A stretch of 64,000 nucleotides of DNA from Owenia fusiformis (taxonomy: Eukaryota; Annelida; Polychaeta; Sabellida; Oweniidae). The notes below the pieces were generated by a model. It ran no database searches and was not told the origin of the DNA. It saw nothing but the letters and a program-made list of their open reading frames with translations. The position numbers and the translations under genes are program-made. Below, piece by piece: positions 34,283-46,600 of this stretch; position 1 is the stretch's first letter, and every line of letters begins with the position of its first letter. The stretch spans positions 25,929,248 to 25,993,247 of the forward strand of contig CAIIXF020000003.1 of assembly GCA_903813345.2 (NCBI GenBank). Reading direction: 5' to 3'.

Positions 34283-36632
34283 CTATTTGCAGCATCTGGG
34301 ACAGTAAAAGTCTCTTGCTTCCAAATGTGATGTGTCAATGGTTGGTGGGATACAGTGGACATGTATCCATTGCCCACATTTGGAGCACTCAACCCAGTCC
34401 ATAACTTCCAAATCATCCTCTTCACTTCCATTACACATAATGCATGACACATCACATTTGTCTTTTGGTGTAGGTGTATTTGGTGATGTTTTTGATTTTT
34501 TGATTTTTTTTAGTTCTTTCTCGCGGAGTTTTTGAAGTTTGACAGCTTGTTGATCCCTTTTCTTGGCCCTCACACTCTCATCTGTCAATACGAAATATTT
34601 TCCCACAAATTTTTGTTTAAAATTAGAGTCTATTGTAGGGTAAGAAAGAACATCAGTAGCTGTAGATGAACCGGCCTGAGATGAAGAAAATGGAGAAGGA
34701 GAATTTGTTTCTCTGCGTGATTCGATACACAGCTGCTCCCACGTGTAGTAGAGAGCATCACTCTCTGAGGTGCATTTGTACCCCTTTGATAACCTCTTTT
34801 TAAAAAGGGATATCATAGATGGAGCCATCGTGCCCTCCATCACATTAATGGCTTCTGATGCAGGGCATGGCTTGACGACAGAAACACCTACTGGAAGTGA
34901 AGCTGATTCTTCCTCTGTTTCCCCTAGATCAAGTGAAGAGCAATCCATTAGTGATACAAATGGATCATTGTCATCATTGGAGGAAGAAGAAGAGGATGTG
35001 ACTTTTGGTACAGTGGATTGAATTTCATGTTGGTCCTCAAGTGCCACGTTACAGAGTGTAGATGGGTCGAAAGCACTGTCTGGAACCTGACTGGGATCCA
35101 GTGGGTAGATCCCAGTCTTTATGAAACCATTTCTTGCGTTGCTTTCAGTCATAGAGTTATGCCACGCTTTTGCAAACAGCTGGCAAAAGTTTGCTGGGCT
35201 AATAACTATACCCGGGTGCTCTCGGACATAGTCGGCACATATCTCGTTCCAGCTGCTCTTAAGGGACTTGAAGCACGTCTTGTCCAGTGGCTGCAGGTAT
35301 TGAGTGGTGTGAGGTGGAAGAACAAGAATTGTTATGCCTTCATTGGCAGCCATGTCAGCGATTTCTAATGAAAGATGGCTGACATGGCCATCGAGAATAA
35401 GAAGCTGTGGTCGTTGAGGACCGCAAAATTTCAGAAAAACTTCCGTAAACCAAAGTTCACCAACCAAACTATTAGTCCAACCAGATTCGGTCACCGAAAA
35501 TCTGGTATCTGGTGGTGCCATGCTTAAGTCCATCGAGTTTAAAGCCCTTGATGTAACTCCCTGGTGTATTACGTGTGGTGGGAGCACACGCCCGGACGCA
35601 TTGGTGCACGCTATCACAGTTTCCTGAAAGACAAAAAGCACAAGTAGAAAATTGGAATTATCATTTGGCCTAGGAACATGAGATGTGTAGTTTGAACAAA
35701 TTTGGTGCTAGAGTTTTTCTCTATTATGCCCAAATGCAAAAAATAAGCATTAACATTTCCTTGAATACCAAGCATGTACTTGCTTGTTAAAATAACTTGT
35801 CTGAATAGATATGGTTATATGGCTTAGTTAGTTATGTAATGAATCAAATATACTTACAAGTGTCAATAAAGATAGATTTTCGAGAAATATTAACCATTAA
35901 CAGTAGTAAATTTACAACTCTGCAACTGCAACATACAGTTCTTATCTATTAACTGGAACAAAAACATATCAACGTGATAAACATCTTAGTACACTATTGG
36001 GTGATTGTTAAGACCTGCTGCTTGTTGCCACTCGTACGACCACCAACTTGTCTCTGCCCAGTCCTTGCGACAACATTACCAGGAACATGCTCATATGAGA
36101 GTCCTGTCTCATCAACATTCCAGATACTTTCTGGGGTTTTATCAAGTCCGAGTTCTTTAATTTTGCTTTCCAGTCCAGCAAAATAATCAAGAACAGCTGG
36201 TTTGTTCATGGCATTATGTCGAGATGCTTTTAGGAAATAAAGGTAACTATTTAAAGGGGCAATTGGGTCGGGTTGGCCTATCAGGCATGAATATCGAATG
36301 CAAATGACTATTTTTTAAGTTCCTTTATAATAAGTTTTTCCTGGTCATATTTTTAGAATCTTTAATATCAGTACAAAACATCAAAATTAACATTTTACTG
36401 AAGCTTTTTGATTAATGAACAAATTCAACATGAGCCACAGCAAGGTATACACTTTCCTTACTGAGTAATAAAATAATACAACACAGATGAAAGAACGATT
36501 TTCCTTACATGCTGTTGCCTCAGCTTTCCTGAGTGCCATATCAGGATGCCTCTTCTTCATTCCGCGCCACCACTTATCTGTCAAATGGGGCCCCTGGATT
36601 CTGAGCTGCTTTTTTACTGCCTCTGCTTTGGC
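34283..36632 (-). CDS. Pogo/Tigger/Jerky-type DDE transposase gene with C-terminal PHD finger (N-terminus missing)
   Basis: Three minus-strand exons join in phase. Exon a (about 36632-36509, donor GTAAGG) encodes the end of the CENP-B-type DNA-binding region: GPHLTDKWWRGMKKRHPD, then LRKAEATA. Exon b (36226-36015) carries MNKPAVLDYF and WNVDETGL, the first catalytic Asp, then TSGNKQQ. Its donor (GTCTTA) is weak. Exon c (35623-34283, acceptor TTTGTCTTTCAG) runs from ETVIACTNASG through LLILDGHVSH (second Asp) and QYLQPLD (third Asp), then an acidic, Ser-rich linker, and ends in a Cys4-His-Cys3 PHD finger (CIMC, CSKCGQWIHVHC, CPRC) before TAG. The open frame and intact triad suggest a recent or domesticated copy. 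The N-terminal HTH is not found; 36664-36751 holds a hairpin instead. A domesticated gene and a 5'-truncated transposon are both possible. Confidence 0.75.
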
Positions 36633-36671
36633 ATATCAACGTGATGTATTATTATGCATGATGTACAGAGG

Positions 36672-36751
36672 ACTTATCCTGTTCCTGTCCTGGTACGTGA
36701 TAATAAACGACGGTATTATCCCGTGCCAGGACTGTCCTGGCAAGGGATAAG
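36672..36751. repeat. Imperfect 80-bp palindrome (ACTTATCC ends)
   Basis: ACTTATCCTGTTCCTGTCCTGG on the left is mirrored by CCAGGACTGTCCTGGCAAGG and GGATAAGT on the right, around a GATAATAAACGACGGTATTATC centre. It could fold into a long hairpin or be a tiny MITE. It lies where the first exons of the transposase gene should be. Confidence 0.6.
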
Positions 36752-37057
36752 TATCAGTTCATGAGCCGAAAGCCCTGACCGAAAGTGGAACTGAAAACAG
36801 TAAACAATGTCACATGACCATCACGTGATCTGAACAAGTGGTTGTTTTGGAAAGAGGAAATTCGATAAAATCGGTGGTGCCTAATAACTACGGATATCCT
36901 TGTCATATAAGATGCTACACAATTCATGAGTGGACAGATTCAACATAAATATACAAGGAACACACTGACTCTAGTAAAAGTATTTACTGATCGTCAAACG
37001 GAGAGGAAATTCTAAGTTAAAACGGAGATTTTCTTTGAAAGTTTCTTTTTCGCCAAC
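36752..37057 (+). promoter_or_regulatory. Putative promoter and 5' UTR of the receptor gene
   Basis: This 300-bp gap separates the divergent transposase gene from the receptor start codon. It contains an E-box type CACGTG (near 36824) and no open reading. The transcription start cannot be fixed from sequence. The start codon has a good context (GCCAACATGG). Confidence 0.3.
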
Positions 37058-40000
37058 ATGGCTGGCAAATTGTTCATTTGCATTCTGTGCACGACGATGG
37101 TGAAACTTATGCTTTGTGAAAGTAAGTATGAACTTCGTTCTTTTTTAGCCTTCTTCCAATGAAGAGTATTTAAAGTTTCCGATCTCAGCATGGATTCCAC
37201 CCCCGGGTGTTCACTGTATACACAATTTTGAGGGGGTTTTCCGAAGGCTGAACCCTCAGATAGATCAATTCAATACTGTATATTCCCTAGGTACATTCAT
37301 GCACCCTCTGGGTCTCTGAGGATCGTGTTGGGTCCATACGACAATCCAACGCATTAGAGGCGGTGTTCATCGTCTATATATTCCCATACCAAACTGTCAA
37401 ATTTCAATTTGTTCCCATACCAACCAAATAACGCCTAAAAGCCATACCAAATGTCCAAATATAAGATCAATGCCATACTAAATGTCTGGGTTTGTAGGAA
37501 AAAATGGGTACCGGGTAGTAAATCCTCCATGCTGGGTTCAAACTTAATTGGTACCTGGTCGAAAAAACCGGGTACCCAAAAAAACGAAAAATACGAATAT
37601 ATAACATAATAAGATCATTAGAAAACGTGTAAGATTTGTTTTGAATTCACAAAAATGTATGTAACTTCTTTCAAAATTGAGCTAGCAGCTTCAAATAAAA
37701 AGCATTTTAAGGCTCTTTTCTTCCTCTATCATTTTCATCATGGTCATATTTTCATTGGTTATGGGGGGGGGGGGGGTGCGGTCGCACCATCGAACCCCCT
37801 CCTGGCTACGCCTATGACATTGCAAGACGATTTGAAAAACATGACAATCAATCTTACTCTATTTTCAATAGTTAGTATGTTGGTACGTGAATTGTTTTGA
37901 TCATGATTTAAATCTGTAAATAGCTATCATTACTTTAGCAGAGAAGTTCGTCCACTGAAGTGTAAATTGTTACGTCTTACACTGTCATAGGCGTAGCAAA
38001 GAGGGGGTGAGATGGTGCAATCGTACCCCCCCCATAACCAGTAAATATCAGTAAATAATACTCTATAATTTTCTGTGATTCATGATCTGATTTTTCATAC
38101 ATGCAGATCTACATTATATAAATGTAATTCAGAGTTGGATAAAGTGGCCTAGTAATCCATCATTACATGTAGATTCTAGAGAAATGTTGTTCATAAGTGA
38201 AAACATCTTATAACTGCATGGATAAGCCAGTCTGTGCAGATAAAGTCCTGAAATTATTTTTTAAACATGTAATTTGTGGTCACTTGATCCACAATTCACG
38301 CATGAGCAGCCATCTAGAAATTACCGTCTTGTTTGAACAAATTTTTCTGTGGTTCGATTGATCTTTTGTGGTACACTCTATGTAGATAGTGTTTGCAGAA
38401 AATACTCCGTGGGGATATGTGAATGCAATGCAGATTTAACACTCATTTCAATTTGTGATCTTTTGTATAATTTACTTGAATACTTTCGTCTTGAAAAATA
38501 AGAAATCTTATAACACACCCCACACATCTACTTTCCAGTATTCAATAAACACATGGGAGTGAACAGATTATCCTTCATTTACTTTCAGATGTGTTATTCA
38601 CCTCTAATGGCACCAATATCCTATACAAGAAACTGAGTACAACGGATGAGTTTGCTATTGCAGATGTTGGGGTGAGTTATTGTAGTAATACTCCTATCTC
38701 TGTTATGAAGTGATTTCTTTCTTAATTTGACACTATACTTTTGACTCGCATTCATCAACATTTTTAGACCAATAAAATATTCACCGTTGGTCCCATTTCA
38801 ACATGTACTTACTTTTATAACCCCCTTGTTTATTTTATTTGTGTTTATTCTTCAGCCTGCACCAATAATGTCATGTGTATACATATGAATTATAATTTAA
38901 ATGCCTTGTTTTCTGCATTCATATTTTCTCAATGAAGGGTTGGAGTTAGAAAGAAACAAAGGGAAAATTAGCATCTTATCCATTTTTTGCCTCATCACTT
39001 AATGCATTTGTCCAAGATAATTTTGGTATTCAGAAAACACCAAATTAAAATGTTTATATGCTATTTGATTTCAGATGTAAAATACAAAAATGTAATTCTT
39101 GTATTGTTGTGATTTTAGGAAACTGAGAGAGTTGTAGGCCTTGTAATAGACTCAATTAATGGCAAAATTTTCTGGTCAGATGTTGGTGTAAACTCCAATG
39201 GAATCTACAGTGCTGATATTACAGAAACTGGCATTATAAAGTCTTCCAAACAGAAAATAATCAACTGTGAGTACTGTAGGCTGCACTCACACTTAAGTCA
39301 AAAGATGAGCCCATTAGTAAGAGGAGACTTAATGATTACTTTTGTAAGGGTACAACCAGTATGGGTACTCAAATGAGGATGATTATAATTTCGAAACATC
39401 TTAAGTTTCATCTCTTAAGAGCTTTGGGTCATATTAAATTACAGAAGCTGACTGTTGGCAATGTGCAATTTTATTATTTTCATTGTAGACAGGAATCTCA
39501 TGACATCTGAGTCACATTTCAACTTCCTGGTTTGTCCTCTATTGGCATGTAATTATCCATTCCTCCTATAGACTTTTCAATTCCAATTTGTAATTGAGAT
39601 ATTAGAATTGTGGAGTTATCATGATCTGAAATAAGTGATATTTTAATTTGCATGTGTGTGAAGGTTAACTCCCATGAGACAAAAATGACCCTGGACTGCT
39701 GTGTTTGTATTAAAAAAGCATATAAGAGGCACCATTGGTCAGTTAGTGTCACAATTATCATGAAATATTAAGAAATAAACATGAATACATCAATGTTTTT
39801 GCATCTGATTGACAAGGTTCCAGATGTTCCTACTCTAGACCCATTGTGGAAAGCGACTATGCGTTTTTGTAAATGGAGTGACTTTTTAAAAAGTAATGTC
39901 TGAATGAGTGAAAACATATTCTACTCATTTTTCCAAAATTGAAACTGCTGTTAAGGTACAGCTGGAAAGTAATATTTTGGTAAAAAATTGCTATACCAGC

Positions 40001-43000
40001 ACATGTTATTTTCTGGTACAAAATAAAGTATGAAGACATGTGTCAATTACCTTGCTTTTTTCAGGAAAGTATCATTACATTGTCTTCTTTAAGAATATCT
40101 AGTAGGAGTTCAATGGGAACTCCACGAAATTCTGATATTTCACACTATCTATTTTTCAAAATCTTCTTTCAAAGTTTCCAGACAACACAGGAGCTACTAT
40201 TGACCTGTTTCCAGGTTTACTAAAAGTAGACAGTGTAATGATACTTTCCTGAAAAAAGCAAGGAAATACACACATGCCTTCATACTTAATTGTGTACCAG
40301 AAAATAACATGTGCAGGTATAGCAATTTTTTACCAAAATGTTACTTTCCAGCTGAACCTTAACTATACACAAACTTAGTTTGTACATGTAGAGTATTCAT
40401 CCTTTTTTTAAATGCAACATAATTCAGCACAACATAATAGAGTTGAAGTCTAACATGATGAATAGTCAGTCACACAAAGAAATATAGCTTACAAATCTTG
40501 TTTACTTGAAGTTCAACATGAATGAGAATCCAATGAAAAAACAACATTTTTTAAGTGTTCATAATTATATACCGTATCAACTATGCCATGTATGACCTGT
40601 ATAGCTCTTTGTATATAATAGCATCTCAAGAAGGTGACATTGAGTGTCCTTTTAGGAAAACCACAAATACTGTATACCACTGAATTGTATGAACACAATG
40701 AGGAAGACACCAAGGGCAACATCAACACCCTTAAAAACTGATAAATGATTTTGAAAACTGCACTACATGAAGTGGATTTTTCCTGAAGGTGTCCCAAATA
40801 GGTTCACTTAAAAAGCATTGAACTTAGAAAAATAAAAGGGCAAAATAGTTTACATTTGGATACCTTCAAGGTCTCATTCAGAGCAAAAGCAAAAATGGGG
40901 GGGGATGGGGGAGGAGGAGGAGGTTGCTGTACCATTAGCGAATGATAATTATTGTGATGTCATTGCATTGCAATGGTGTAGTCAGGATTCTGAATAGAGG
41001 CTGACGGTAATTCCGGTTGTTTGGTTTCGGTACGGAATTGAGCATTTACCGGTATTGAAATTATTAACCGGTTAACCGACGATAATCCCCGGGGAAATAA
41101 AAGACACGTCGTTTTTTAAATTATTTCGTTTAATTGCCACTTTCACGATGCGTACATTTACATAGACATTTAGATGTCCATGTTTGGCAGTGCAGGTGTA
41201 ATTTCCATGTTTGGCAGCTCAGGTGTGATGTCCATGTTTGGCAGTTCGCGGTGTAGTAGCTTCATGCTCAGGCTCAGATTTGGTTGTAGTTATGTTTGGC
41301 AGTTCCGGTGTAGTTGTAGTGTCAACGTCAGATCCAGAAACTGAATTATGTTTGTATTCTAATGTTTCCAGTTTGTATATTACCTACCCCACTACAAAGT
41401 GTCCCGAAAGTATGCCCCCCCCTAGGCAGACATACACCAATGTTCCCATAGTATGTGTCATATATCATTTTAAAGCTCATCCAAAGTTACATTGATTTGC
41501 CAAGTATCATCGTTCAACTTACGAATGGGAAAAAGTTACAGGCATTTCAAAACTTAGTGTTTGGCCAAAATTAAAATCAGTATCCTGGAAACACCGCTAA
41601 CCTGAATGTGACCAAAAAATGGGTGCTTTCTTTAAAGAGAGGATGGATATTGAGTTGTAAAAAGAGGTTGGTAAGGGCAGATACTCCAAGGAAACTCTTC
41701 TAAAATGCCTTAAAAAGGTTTTATGAATATTATTAAATGCCATATTCCTATTTGCAGTGTATTTAAGGTCATATCTGGAAAGAATTGCTGCTGTTAACAC
41801 GGCCAAGGGAGACGCAACGACTATTAATTTTCTGTAAAACTAAACTTTAATTTTGGTAAAACACTACATTTTGAAATGTGTGTAACTTTTTCCCGTTTGT
41901 GAGTTGAACCATGATACTTGGCAAATCAATGTAACTTTGGATGAGCTTTAAAATGATTATATGACACATACTATGGGGACATTGGTGTATGTCTGCCTAG
42001 GGGGGGGGCAATACTTTCGGGACACCCTGTATACTGCAGGTCGCTTGCTATTGATACAGTTGAGAAATGGTTTGAAATGTGTAATACATTTAATTTAAAA
42101 CTAAAAATACATCTTGATTCGTAAGATAGTTACATACTATTTCGTGAAGTTCATCAGTATGGGTTCAAATCGGTCTTGCACCATGTATGCATATAGAATT
42201 GAGAAGCTACGGAGAGAATTAGGAACAAAGTGGGAGTGGCAGCGCATTGGCATTTTATCTTACATGTTTTTACCGGTATTTCGGTAACGGTACGGTTATT
42301 AGCGTGACGGTTACCGGTACTGGTCTTCAGTACCGTTGCGACCTCTAATTCTGAAATATGATAGAAAGTGAGAATTTGAAAGAATAAAATCATACATCTT
42401 ACTATTTCAAGACTTTATTTTCACTTTTTTATTTGAAAAACTTAATGAGGGAATACAGTGTATTTTTCATGAAATTTGGATGAGGCAAAATAGCAGCCTT
42501 TGTGCCATGCCCTGTCAAGTAACAATGTTTATCTTCTAAATTCCAGTTGCATTTGAGGTAAATGGCATTGCCATTGATGGGTTATCACGTCATATTTACT
42601 GGACTGATGTACAAACAGGAAGCGTGAATGTTGCCAACTACGATGGGTCCTCACATAGGATGCTTATTCGAAAAAATCTTGTTAAACCTCGCTCAATATG
42701 GGTCAATTCAGAGGAAGGGTGAGTATTGATATCTTAATTTTTTAAACATGCAATGTCAATGCGGAAGAGTCAAGACACTTCAGTGGAGTTTTTGCATAAA
42801 GTACAATATTTTGTATTTACATTGTGTTTTTTTTAAATTTAGAGTTCAGTCTTCAGTAAATTTTATGATAGTGGACTCTGACCTATAAAAATGTTCAATA
42901 AACATAATATTAAAAAACATATTTACATGCCACCATGTAAAAAATATATAACCTAAAACTCATAGTTTATTTTTTTTAATATAGATGGCTCTACTGGGAT

Positions 43001-43647
43001 GACCAGGGTACAGGAAAGGTTGAAAGGTCAAGGTTAGATGGCTCTGGTAGGTCAGATATCATGTCTACTGGACTGAGATGGCCCAATGAGATCACCCAGA
43101 AAGATGGGTAAACATTTAAATTTTATATTATTTTGCAATTTTATATTTAATGACATCTTTGATTACTATGGAAGTCTTAACAATATCAACATATTTTAGT
43201 ACATGTATTATACAAGTATGAACATCTATGATACAAGTGAAACGATACCAGTGGAAAGGTATTTTTTTTCATTGGTATGAAGACTTATACTCAAGAGGTT
43301 TATAATTCAAACAAGTTACTTTAGTTTTTATGTGATTTGATAAAATTCTTTTCATTTTGAATACAGCAATGTCTACTGGGTAGAGGCATGGAACAAAACT
43401 CTTGAATACTGGGATGGTGACATTGTTGAGACACTACCTCTAGAGGAGCATACAGGAATCGGCAACCCCATCTTTGGACTCGCCTCCATTGAAAATCATG
43501 ATTTTCTATATGCCTCAGTTTGGAATGTTGGCAAAATACTTCAAATTGATGTTACAAATCGGAAAATTGAGACAATAACTGAAGGACTGGGAAGTGAGGC
43601 AATGTTTGGTGTCGCCATCTATGTAGCAGGGTCAAGTGCATATTCAG
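37058..43647 (+). CDS. Receptor exons 1-6: signal peptide and first YWTD propeller
   Basis: Exon 1 encodes a signal peptide (MAGKLFICILCTTMVKLMLC). Residues about 22-290 form six blades read from NILYKKL, KIFWSDV, HIYWTDV, WLYWDDQ, NVYWVEA and FLYASVW. LRWPNEIT is the usual inter-blade motif (LxWPNGLT in family members). The six-blade count matches an LDL-receptor class B propeller. Exons 4 and 5 both start at blade boundaries. Introns are large (1.5 kb after exon 1, 3.3 kb after exon 3) and carry transposons. Confidence 0.88.
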
Positions 43648-46600
43648 GTAAGGAAAAATATGTGTGATATATTTATCATCCCAGATATAGAGCCATGTGT
43701 TCTTTTTTTACATTTCTCATGAGATTTTAACCATCAAATCATATATCCAAATGTGTTCTCACAGAAGTAAAACATTCAAAATTTTTTTTATAGCTATGCT
43801 TATTATCATCACTTGAAAAAAATTGGTTCTCCGTTACACTTCATTATGTTATACCACAAGAAGTGACGACACATTGCTAACGCCTCCAACTTTTTTATGG
43901 CCGGTGTTCGGTATTCTGTTGTTGGTGTTTGGCATCTGTAACAGCATTCAGTGGTTGGTGTCTGTGACAAATGGCATGTGGTGACATTTCGCAGGTTAAT
44001 GCTGTATTTTTTTGGATTGTTATATTATTCATGAATAATTCCAGCTAGTGACCCATGTGCCAATAACCCCTGTTCAGACCTGTGTCTACCAGTTGGAACC
44101 AGTTATAGATGCTCCTGTCCATCATTTGGTGGAAAGGTCCTAACAGGAAATACTTGCTCAGGTAAATAGTGTTGTATAAATCACTCAACTTTATCAAATT
44201 GTGATGGAAAAATAAGTGTCAATTTAAGTCTTATCATACTCAGTTTAAAAGATGTTTACTATTGTCGGTCAGTCGACAGAGGAGATATTTGTCTTTATTT
44301 GTTCTGTTGTCATGGAAAGAATGAATTTCCTAGTGAAAGTTTTTTACCAAATGAAGACACTTTGTTGAATGGATCATGTTTGCTTTTCCCACAATACTCT
44401 AAATAGTACATGATTGTATAGTTCTTATATACAGTATAAGCATGAATTGTTGCAGTTCCGGAACAGATTGTTTTGTATGCGAGTGCAGATGATGGGGAAG
44501 TGGGTGTGATGTCATCAGGCCAGGGAGCCAATCAGGAACGCAGCACAATTGCCCTTAGTGTGCGTCCAGTCGCTGTAGGCTATGACCCAGTTGATCAGGT
44601 AGTTAAGAAATTATAAAAACTGTAATCGAAGGATGTTGTCTTCATTGAAAATATGTATTACCCCTCTAAATACATGTATATATTCATTTAATTATTGTAC
44701 TTGAGTTGATTTTAAAACCCAGGGTTCCAGCATCATCCACATTGTTCCTTCCTCACTGAGTGGATCATGTCTGGAGCCCTGTGTTTGGAGATTGCTACAT
44801 GGTATAGTGTGGAGTGATCTAACACTAACTGCAGTAAACAGAGCAATCACTTACTGAAAATAGATCTATATTTAATACAGCTGAGACTAGCTGAGAATAT
44901 ATGTATATTTAATGCAATAAATGTTTCAAGATGGTATATTGGAGTGATGTCACACTGAGGGCAATATACAGGGCATCACTGACTGGTAACGGATTAGATA
45001 TGGAGGTGTTTCTCAACACAAGTCACTCACTGGGTGTGGTTGATGGTAAGTCTGTTTTATTCACTCTTGAAAATGAAGATACAAGTTATTACCCCCCTCA
45101 ACACTTCTCAGGACAGTCATAAAGGCTTTCTGGCAGAGATATATCATCTATTTAAGGAGCCCTGATAAACCCCTTCGTTTACGCTTTTTGCGGAACAACA
45201 AATTCCATTAATTCAATTAATGTTGTTACAATCAATAGTTCTACAATATTTTAAATTGAACACATATATAAACAATTAACACATTTAACATATTTTAATT
45301 TTATTTTAGGTTTATACATGGACTATATGAACAGACGTCTCTACTTTTCAAACATGGGAACTGTAGGAGTTGACGATGTTGCATACAGCTGGCATAAAGT
45401 AGAAATGATTTCACTGGATGGAACAAATCGTCGTGAAATTGTTACTGACTCTCAGAACCCCCGCGATGTTACTGTGGATTTTGAAGGTGGATATTTGTAC
45501 TACACGACGTGGGGATCAGATGCAAAGGTTGTGCGAACTTCTCTTGATGGCCAGGATACAACTGTGCTCAAAACTGGGCTTGATAACCCAAATGCTGTTG
45601 TAATGGCTAGAGATGACATTTATGTCATAGATTCCCATGCTAAGACAAGAGAAGGGGGTCAAACAGGGATAAATGGTGCTTTATACAAGATGAACAAAAA
45701 TGGAGAGAATTGGGTTAAAGTATTGGATGACCTACAGGTATTGCTCAATTTATGGAATTAGTTAGTCTTTACACCATTATACTTTGTGATGTGTTATAGC
45801 ATACTTATTTTGTTGTTTAGTGCCATGAATGATAATTCAGAACTACAGTTAAATGCAGCATTATTAGGAAAATTACTTTAAGCTGTTTCATTAACTCACC
45901 ATCTCCTGATCAATAAACACTATTTACTATTTGAAGAATTTTTCGTTCTGTTTGGGTAAAAGCTATCCTAAGATGATAATTTATTTTGTGTTTATTTAAG
46001 ACACCGTTTGGATTGGCATCTAGTGGAGACAAGTTTTACATCAGCGACTGGGGCAAAGAACAGATTCTCAGTTATTCGATAGATGGCGCCACAACTACCA
46101 ATGTTATTCTTGATGATATTGCTACACCCACTGCCCTTCATAGTTCTCAAAAAATGGTTACACTGCCAGGTAAATATGCATATCTCACACCAGTTTCACT
46201 TCAATGTAAACATGTTTCATGCCACTGTATTACAGCAAACTAAAAACAATTTAAATTTCTTCTCATTAGTATCACAACCAGGCAAAGCAAACATTCTTGT
46301 TTCACAGCACATGTTCATTTTCAGATGATTTAAAAGCAAACATTCATATCTCACACCATGGTTTCAAACCCTGAGAACAGTCAAATTATTACAGTACAGT
46401 AAAACCTGTCTAAGTGAACACCTATCCCAAGTGGACACCCTTCCTTCTCACATACTCCACTGACCTCTTTATGAATTTCCCTCTCTCTAGTGAACACCTA
46501 CCGACAGTGAACATTCTAGGCAAAAACTATTGATTGTACACAGGTTATTCTATACTGTAAATGCATTATGCAATTCATGGTCTTTCTTTAATACATATTG

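Noticed and set aside
34332-35368. Plus-strand readings antisense to the transposase
   Set aside because: They are shadows of the intact 446-codon minus-strand exon and lack motifs.
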